Shown here one piece after another: positions 57,062 to 64,000 of a DNA stretch of 64,000 nt. Numbering within the stretch: the stretch's first letter is position 1; each line of letters starts with the position of its first letter. Under the pieces are notes generated by a model. That model made no database searches and had not been told where the DNA came from. It saw only the letters and a list, made by a program, of their open reading frames with translations. The DNA is from Erodium maritimum (Eukaryota > Streptophyta > Magnoliopsida > Geraniales > Geraniaceae): assembly GCA_963921825.1 (NCBI GenBank), contig OY997588.1, positions 155,435,618-155,499,617 on the forward strand. The letters are read 5' to 3'. Position numbers and translations under genes: made by a program.

Positions 57062-60013
57062 ATGGAGAAACGAAAATGGTTATGGAAGAAGAAGTCGGGG
57101 GAGAAGAGCCCTGGCGAAACTGAAAGTTCTGAGTCAATATCTTCACCTTCAGAGAGAAACTCAGATGATCAGGTAGATTAATGAACTCTTACTGTTCTCA
57201 AGTCTATTGATCTAATTCAACATTAGGTTTTGAATCAATTTTCTCACGTGTTAAGCAGGAACATCTCAAGGCTTCATCGCCTGATCATGGCATTCAATCT
57301 CCGGAAGTGACTTCAAAAGCTAAGGACAGTTGCGAGGACATCAATGACAGTACGAGGAAACTGAGAGAGAAGTTATCAGCTGCTCTTGTTAATGTCAGTG
57401 CTAAAGACGACTTGGTGAAGCAACATGCCAAGGTTGCTGAAGAAGCCGTTGCAGGTACTGCTTCAATGTCTTTGTCTTGTGTTAACTATTTTCTTTTCAC
57501 TATCAAAAACACCTCCTAAAGGTGAGGGGTTATCAGTAACACACTGCCACCTTTCATATCAATCAAAAACACCCGGATTTACATAGATAAGGTGATGGTT
57601 TTATCAGTAACACACTGTCACCTTTCTCATCAATCAATGTTTTTTGGGGGGACAGAATGACCCGAATCCTGTTGTTCTTGATGATAAATGAAAGGTGACA
57701 ATGTGTTACTACTAACGCCTCACCTTTACGGTGTGTATGGGTGCTAATGAAGTTACCCCATTAACATTTTAGGTTGGGAAAAAGCTGAAAACGAGGTGGA
57801 GGCTTTGAAGCTACAAGTTGAGGAAGCAGCTCAGCGAAACTCAGCATTGGAAGATCGGTTGAGCCATGTTGATGGGGCGCTAAAGGAATGTGTGAGGCAG
57901 CTAAGGCAAGTAAAGGAAGAGCAGGAGCAGAAGATCACCGAAGCTGTGCTCAAGGCCCAAGCTGCTTCAGTATCTACTAGTATTAGCCATGTTGATTCTA
58001 ATCTTTGCCTCAATCTCGAGTCTTTGGAGAGAGAGAACTCGGCCCTCAAGCTTGAGATCGAGTCACAGTACGAAGAGATCGAGATCAGGACAATTGAGCG
58101 TGACTTGAGTATCGAAGCAGCTGAAACAGCGAGCAAGCAGCATTTAGAGAGCATAAAGAAGGTGGCCAAACTCGAGGCAGAGTGCAGAAGGCTAAAGATC
58201 ATGGCTTGTAAATCATCATCATCATCATCAATGCATGATCACAAATCCATCGTTGCTTCCTCGATTTATGTTGACTCTATCACAGATTGTCAATCAGACG
58301 GCGGAGATCAGATTGCTGATCTTGATCAATTCAAGAACGAAAAAGCTGTTAATAGAAACATCACCGCCTCTTCTGTTGAAATCGATCTCATGGATGATTT
58401 CTTGGAAATGGAACGTCTTGCTGCATTGCCCGTGTCTGAAAACAAAAGTAGTAGCGAGGAAAGTTGTTTGAGAGCTGAACTGGAAGCTATGACACAACGG
58501 GTAGCTACCTTGGAAGAGAAGTTACAAAAGGTTGTAGCAGAGAAAGCTGAGCTCGAAGCCATGGCATATAGAAACACTGACTTGGAAGAGAAGTTACAAA
58601 AGGTTGAAGCTGAGAAAGCTGACCTCGAAGCCATGGCATATAGGAACGCTGACTTGGAAGAGAAGTTACAGAATGTTGAAGCTGAGAAAGCTGAGCTCGA
58701 AGCCATGGCATATCGGGTTTCTGAGTTGGAAGAAAGTCTACAAAGGGTTGAAGCTGAGAAAGCTGAGCTTGAAGCCATGTCATATCGGGTTTCTGAGTTG
58801 GAAGAAAGTCTACAAAGGGTTGAAGCTGAGAAAGCTGAGCTTGAAGCCTTGGCATATCAGGTTTCTGAGTTGGAAGAGAGTCTAAGAAATGTTGAAGCTG
58901 AGAAAGCTGAACTGGACATAGCACAAACCAAAAGTCAAGGATCTGTTGAGGTTTTACAACTAAAACTCACTGAAGCTGAGATGAAGCTCGAGGAACTGCA
59001 GAGGGAAGCACGTTTGGTAAATGAATCAAGACAATCTATTGAGTCTCAGCTTATGGGCATGGAAGATGAATTTCGGGCCATGAGTGCAAAGGTTGAAACT
59101 TTAGAAATTGAGCTTCGAAAAGAAAGGGCTTTGTCAGAAGAAAATGCATTGAAATGTCGTGTATTGGAAGAAGAGCTAACGAGGAAGCAACAAGAAAGCA
59201 TCCTGAACTCGTATGGTGAAAGGAAGATGAAGGAGGTAAGTATCTGTATACCCAATTCTTTTTCCTATTTCTACTGACATCAGTGACGTGTTGTCGAGTA
59301 AAAACATGTTTTTTCATATGATTTTTAACATGGGTTTTAATGAGTTTTTGCTATTATTGTAAAAAAGTACCCTGAGTGAGGTATTCACTTTTTGCAACTT
59401 GTAGCCCACTTCTTTGATAATTACAAAAATGTACCTTGAACTTCTCTTTTTGTTGCACTTTATATACATTTAATTAAAAATAATGTTTTTATGGAAATAT
59501 AAACTTTGAAATAATAATAATTAAAGAACAAAAAGTCCAAAATTCCATATCCCTTATGTTTGGATTTAGGTATATGGAAATTTGGATTAAGGTATGCTAA
59601 AAACACGAACTTTCTTTTATCCATGGCAGGATGAACTAGCTGTAGCTGCAGGAAAGCTTGCAGAGTGTCAAAAAACAATAGCATCACTCGGGGATCAACT
59701 CAAATCATTAGCGACTCTTGAAGATTTCTTGATCGACACAGCGAGCTTGCCTGGGATTTCTGGTAGAGAATCACTGGCTTCTGGAGATAATGGAGAGTGG
59801 AGTTTGCATTGTAATGAGACATTTTCACCCAAGAGAGGCTCTGATGCATCAAGAACAGCCAGTGAGAATTCTAGAATTGACAAGATCTTAACTCCATCTT
59901 CTTCATCACCATCATCTGCTACACCTTCGAGTCAAGTCTGCAATGAGAAGAATCGGAACGGGTTTGCTAAGTTCTTCACTAGAAGCAAAAGTGGGATTCA
60001 TTTAGAAATTTAG
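57062..60013 (+). CDS. FPP: filament-like plant protein (FPP), coiled coil
   Basis: FPP/DUF869 family: long plant coiled-coil proteins; Arabidopsis members interact with the nuclear-envelope-associated MAF1 and are linked to microtubule or cortical functions. Coding exons 57062-57172, 57259-57454, 57773-59235 and 59630-60013 splice in frame to 717 residues. Seen: the conserved start MEKRKWLWKKKSGEKS, KLREKLSAALVNVSAKDDLV, GWEKAENEVEALKLQ, CVRQLRQVKEEQEQ, and the C-terminal FFTRSKSGIHLEI. Residues about 337-480 (58,474-58,905) are six tandem 24-residue units of AELEAMAYR...LEEKLQ type. Which FPP member it is cannot be settled by eye. Start is the ATG giving the family N-terminus. Confidence 0.93.
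57520..57766. mobile_element. MITE family ME in FPP intron 2
   Basis: Contains AAAGGTGAGGGGTTATCAGT and inverted GAAAGGTGACAATGTGTTAC and ends GCTAATGAAGTTACCCC, just before exon 3 at 57,773. It therefore supplies almost the whole intron and abuts the acceptor. Confidence 0.65.
58474..58905 (+). repeat. six 72-bp in-frame repeats in FPP
   Basis: Six direct copies of a 72-bp unit starting GCTGAGCTCGAAGCCATGGC. The last three are nearly identical at DNA level, suggesting recent local duplication. Each encodes 24 residues. Confidence 0.9.
59350..59615. mobile_element. truncated MA MITE in FPP intron 3
   Basis: CTATTATTGTAAAAAAGTAC, then ACTTTTTGCAACTTGTAGCC; the left arm is complete while most of the right arm is missing. 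Confidence 0.65.
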
Positions 60014-60991
60014 CCTGGTAGTAGGACATTTTTGATGTTTGAGTTGTGAAAATAGCAAAGTTGAGGGTTAATTTTGAATACATTTGAGTTGGTACATAGT
60101 GCTTCAGGTTTTCATATAATGGGTATGAGCAAGTTTTGAAGTTTAGACTTTGATTAGCTGTTTTTTCTGTGCTTTAGTGTGTATTACATCTGTTTTTGTA
60201 CCTTTGTGAGTTTGTGTATTCTATTTCTATGTAAGAATACTATTCACTTTTTGTTGTTGAAAATCATAGCCTTCTCATCTGATAATGGTAAAAAAATGAA
60301 CTTGTACTTTATATTGATTTATTTCAAAATGACACTTTTATCCCTGAAGTTTTAAAAAACAAAAATCCAAAATTTTCATCTCCATTGATTTCCTTCTATT
60401 TGTATGGGAGTGTACGTTCGACTCAATCAACTATTGGTAGTTTTTGTAACCTAATCAACATTGTCAATCATTAAACTTTTTACTAACATCAATTGAATTT
60501 TTTCATTAATTATCGAAAAAGTAAAATTTGATAATCGATAATTTTGATTACAGTATAAAAATCACTAGTAGTCGATTGATAGTTGAATGCACACGCTTAG
60601 ACCCGTACAAAGAATAAAAATTAAGGGAAAAAATCCTGTTTTTATTTTTTTAAATTCTCGGGGGTCAAATTATCATTTTGAAACAAATTGATAAAACATG
60701 CAACCAAAATACTATTTTATAATAAAAAAACATGAGGCAGAAATTTAGAAAAAATAATCCTATGTCACGAGAGATAACATGAAATCAATCAAATAAATAG
60801 TTTTGATCAAATCATTTCAAGACATCTTGCAATCAAATAAATATTTTTGATCATATCATTTCAAGACATCATAAGATTCATAAGTGGAAGCTTTCTGTAA
60901 CTGAGAAATACACAAAACTACTGTTTTTTTTTGCAGACATATAACATAATTTACAACACAATGTTCTTTCTTCTACTATAACTCTATCGAA
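60014..60991. other. FPP-TLC convergent intergenic region
   Basis: FPP 3' UTR of unknown length, then an MA MITE (about 60,243-60,745) interrupted by another element. No gene in between. A short duplicated block (CAATCAAATAAATAGTTTTG and CAATCAAATAAATATTTTTG) lies at 60,787-60,870. Confidence 0.5.
60243..60745. mobile_element. MA MITE with another element in its loop
   Basis: Arms of the MA family (ATTCACTTTTTGTTGTTGAA on the left, TGAAACAAATTGATAAAACA on the right) are separated at the centre by an insert at about 60,405-60,606. The insert's ends, GGGAGTGTACGTTCGACTCA and AATGCACACGCTTAGACCC, are imperfect inverted repeats. Confidence 0.6.
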
Positions 60992-63747
60992 TCATTCATC
61001 GTGATTAAGGCGATTCTGAATCGGATTCCTCTCTCTCCTGAATGCATGGAAAAGATCAATGCCAAGAAAAACATTGAGAATATTCATTCCAGCCATTCCA
61101 CAAAGAGCAAGAGGCAGCTCAACACCCTTATCGAACTTGGGAGCATCTCTGATGAGCTTCACAGTGATGAAGACATGAGATGCAGATCTTGCAAAAGTGA
61201 AGGTGATCCAGTTCAGAATCCACTCTGCTTTCACGATTATGCTCTTGGCATCACGAACACCCGCCATGCGCCGGATTTTTCTTATGTGCAGAAAGACTGA
61301 GTGGAGCTGCAGTACAAGATTTGGTCATTAGGATAAGATCAGTAATTACAGCATCAGATTAGAATAAGGTTTAGGACAGAGAAGTGGTTTTTGGACAGAG
61401 TTAAGTTCACACTTATTTTCCCATTAAAATCAAAGGAAAAGTCGAAAGCACCCCTTACAATTACATAATTGAATATATAAGAATCAGCTCAGTCTCTCTT
61501 TTTGGTACTTCTTTGAAACTTTTACTAATCCATGGGCAAAATCGGTATTTTCAAAAAATTGGAGAAGTCACGTGCATGTCAAGTTACTAAATTTACCCCT
61601 TTCCTGTTAAACGTAAGGGACGATGCAAAAGATAAAAGATTTTGATGATTTTCGTCTATTTTGTACAAGGATGACATGTAGAAATTCATAGCGGTAGTCA
61701 TGTGTAAGTGGAAAATTTATTATGAGGTCATGTGTTGGTGAAAATTTACCACGGGATCTTGCATTTGTGGGCTATTTGTAAAGGTAGTTATGTGCGATTT
61801 CCACTACTGTTAATGTAGGCCTTTCAATCATGTAACTCCTATTTACCCTTTAATTAGTGTAGTGACTTTCAATTATGTGCCTACTTGAGCTGAGGGGAAT
61901 ATTTACACAATTTACTACTAATGGAACTTCAAACAGATAAGCAAAAGTAAATGAAGGAATGAATAATAGACGACGGATGATTGCAAAAAAACACCTTGAG
62001 GTATGCACTTTTTGCAACTTATAGCCCTCTCATTTGTGAACTGAAAAAAGTACATTGAACTTGTCCTGCAATATGTTTTAAAATGAAAATTTTACCTTTA
62101 CAATTTATATTTTAAAACATACTAAGTAAAAAAAATCTAAATTTTCATATCCCTTAATTTTGTTCTATTTCGTACAGACCGTAAAAAAAAATGAAAATTT
62201 GGATATTTGTTCTTTAATTATTATTTTAAAATTTTAAAATTCCAATAGTGAAATCGTATTTTGAAACAAATTTACACAAACTGCGACAAAAAGACAAGTT
62301 CAATGCACTTTCTTACAATTAGCAAAGCAGAGGGCTACAAGTTGCAAAAAGTGCATACCTCAGGGTACATTTTTGCAGTTATCCCTATAAACCAACACAA
62401 CACATGCAAATTGGAAGAAACTTTGACGTACCTCACAGATGAGAGTGAGAATCAGATAGTTGATGGTGACGTTACGAAACAAAGCGAGGGTGAAGCATAT
62501 AAGGAGTACGAGATGATGCACGAGAATGGAAGGGATCCAGCCACTGTATAATCTGTAATGCAGCATATCCCACTGATCATATGCAAAATAACCACATGAG
62601 AAGCACAAAGCTTGATATGCCCATGGCCATGTACCTCCAAACAACTGTGAGTGCTCGAACATCTCCTCTGGCCCGTTGGTGATCCACTGATTCACCAAAA
62701 TGTAAATCACTGCAGAGATAGCGGAGACAAACTTCGATAAACATGAAATGTTATCCCTAGTGGGTAAGCTGGAACAGTATATTACAGGGAAATTACATTT
62801 TGCTACATATAGTTTAGACGGAAATCCGTCAATGTGACAGTCACGGGACAGCAATATTTTTGGAAATGACAGTGTTACACTTCACATTATATGTGTTTTG
62901 CAATTTGTAGTCCTCATGTATACTTGTTTTGCAATCTAGAACCCTTATGTTTATACAATTTTACAAGGGTACTTTCAACTTTTTGCAAAATAAAATAAAA
63001 TAATGCCCGTTAGTGAATTTGTAGACGAAAAATAATTGAGGGATGTCATTTACAAAAATAAAATAAAATAGTTCCCAATAGTATTTGCAATTATCCCATG
63101 AAGTTATGATACTTTTTAGAGTAACTAAAAAGATGAATTTCTTATTCCTGTACTAATCTAAATCAACTAACTTCTAACACAAACTATTATTCAATCCACC
63201 CCAGAAAAATCAAAAATCAAAAATCAAAATGTAGCATCTTAACTGTCTTATACCAGAGAAAATAGCTCCCAATGATCATTTTTATAATTTATTTAACATC
63301 AATTAACCATTGAACATATGACAAATTAAATATATTTAAGAACTATTCATCTAGATAAACAAGCATAAAATAATCCATCACGGACCCAGAAAAACCCACA
63401 CCACTGTTCAACAAATACTCAACAAAAACACTAAAATCAACCCAACAAATCACAAATCCGCCGAAGAAGAAGCAGGCACAGAGATCGAGGCAATTACCTG
63501 AAAAGGAAGTAATCGTGGAGTGGAGGAGAGAGACGGAGGTGTTGACGAAGAGGGGCTCGCGAGAGACGAAGAATCTGAGGACCCAGTTGGCGGATTGGAA
63601 GAACAAAGCTCCGGCGACGACCCAGAGGAGCAAGGAGCGGCCATGGAAGACGATTTCGAAGAGGAGAGAGATCAGCCAGAGGAGCAGAGTGGCGAGGAAG
63701 AAGGTCCCAGCTCTGTTGATGTTCCGACCGTTGCTCGCTCTCGCCAT
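60992..63747 (-). CDS. TLC-domain membrane protein (TLCD4/TMEM56-like)
   Basis: Three exons, 63498-63747, 62432-62709 and 60992-61306, join in phase to 280 residues. It is a multi-span protein of the TRAM-LAG1-CLN8 domain family, resembling plant At4g10360/At1g31300-type proteins and animal TLCD4. Seen: N-terminal helix TFFLATLLLWLISLLFEIVF, a second at LLLWVVAGALFFQSANWVL, the conserved FGGTWPWAYQALCFSCGYFA and DQWDMLHYRLYSGW, VHHLVLLICFTLALF with the TLC His pair, and the C-terminal FARSASHVFITVKLI. It likely acts in ER or plasma-membrane lipid homeostasis; substrate unknown. The first ATG is 63,747; an in-frame stop lies upstream. Both introns contain MITEs. Confidence 0.9.
61560..61805. 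mobile_element. partial MITE family MD in TLC intron 2
   Basis: The right half of the family: ATTTTGTACAAGGATGACAT, then GTAGTTATGTGCGATTTCCA. Compare 4686-5143. Confidence 0.55.
61975..62385. mobile_element. palindromic MITE MA-14
   Basis: GGATGATTGCAAAAAAACAC to ATTTTTGCAGTTATCCC, ending 46 bp before exon 2 of the TLC gene (at its donor side). Confidence 0.75.
62785..63100. mobile_element. MITE family MF in TLC intron 1
   Basis: Begins near GGGAAATTACATTTTGCTAC and ends CAATAGTATTTGCAATTATC then CC. Shares GTTAGTGAATTTGTAGACG and ATTGAGGGATGTCATTTACA with the 37,469-37,859 copy. Confidence 0.6.
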
Positions 63748-64000
63748 CGCCGCCGCGGCCACCAGCAGCTACTGTTTCGAGGTGCTACCGACAAAGAAGA
63801 TGATGTGTGGTGAGAGAATTTTGGACCGAGATCCCAAATCGATCGGCTCGTAATTGAAACGGAAAAGGACTCTTTGTCACAACCAAACGGGACGGTCGTT
63901 GATAGTTACAACGTTCCGTTATGTGTACATTACCGACTTTAATTGATTTCTACCGATAAATTTTATATTTTCTTTGTGCAGTAATTCAATGGTAGATATG

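Noticed and set aside
58326-58924. Long repetitive open frames antisense to FPP
   Set aside because: Produced by the 72-bp repeats, which keep the reverse frames open; the sense frame has the family hallmarks.
63748-63762. Earlier start for the TLC protein at a GTG codon
   Set aside because: Plant genes start at ATG; the ATG at 63,747 follows with an in-frame stop upstream.

Overview
This is nuclear DNA from a flowering plant, most likely a eudicot. It is AT-rich, its genes have short exons with GT-AG introns, and it encodes a chloroplast photoprotection protein (PsbS), a plastid-type long-chain acyl-CoA synthetase (LACS9) and a filament-like plant protein (FPP). It is packed with short inverted-repeat DNA transposons (MITEs), many inside introns. 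No tRNA, rRNA, CRISPR array or bacterial operon was seen.

Layout. 1-3.2 kb: mostly AT-rich repeats, with one possible orphan exon and a LINE 3' fragment. 3.2-10.8 kb (minus): a NOG1-like GTPase of the PDE318 type, 13 confident exons plus an uncertain 5' end. 11.3-13.5 kb: repeats. 13.8-21.3 kb (plus): a TPR8/SGTA-like co-chaperone of 10 exons; intron 5 carries a young gag-only LTR element. 23.4-30.6 kb (plus): LACS9-like gene, 11 coding exons, 690 residues. 31.8-32.5 kb (plus): a small two-exon plant-specific gene. 35.7-39.1 kb (minus): a homologue of Arabidopsis At4g08330. 39.5-42 kb: LINE-like elements. 43.2-45.5 kb (minus): PsbS, 4 exons, 261 residues. 45.6-47.7 kb: MITE and repeat remnants. 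48.0-50.7 kb: eight tandem copies of a 332-bp unit. 51.2-55.3 kb: two LINE-like elements with ORF1 but no reverse transcriptase. 57.1-60.0 kb (plus): an FPP coiled-coil gene, 4 coding exons, 717 residues. 61.0-63.7 kb (minus): a TLC-domain membrane protein, 3 exons, 280 residues.

The genes do not form a pathway; they are ordinary plant neighbours. Three act in or near the plastid (PDE318-like, LACS9, PsbS). The TPR8-like and At4g08330-like genes are also adjacent loci in Arabidopsis, which suggests conserved synteny.

The most notable structure is in the repeats. Several foldback MITE families with unrelated interiors share termini close to GGGATAATTG, and 9-bp target duplications flank several copies. 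This suggests a common Mutator-type mobilising enzyme. One family is nearly palindromic along its whole length and occurs at least 13 times, mostly in introns. Other points are the LTR element whose target duplication is itself the splice donor of the host intron, tandem duplications of splice-site sequences in consecutive LACS9 introns, and LINE elements that appear to consist of ORF1 plus a tail only.
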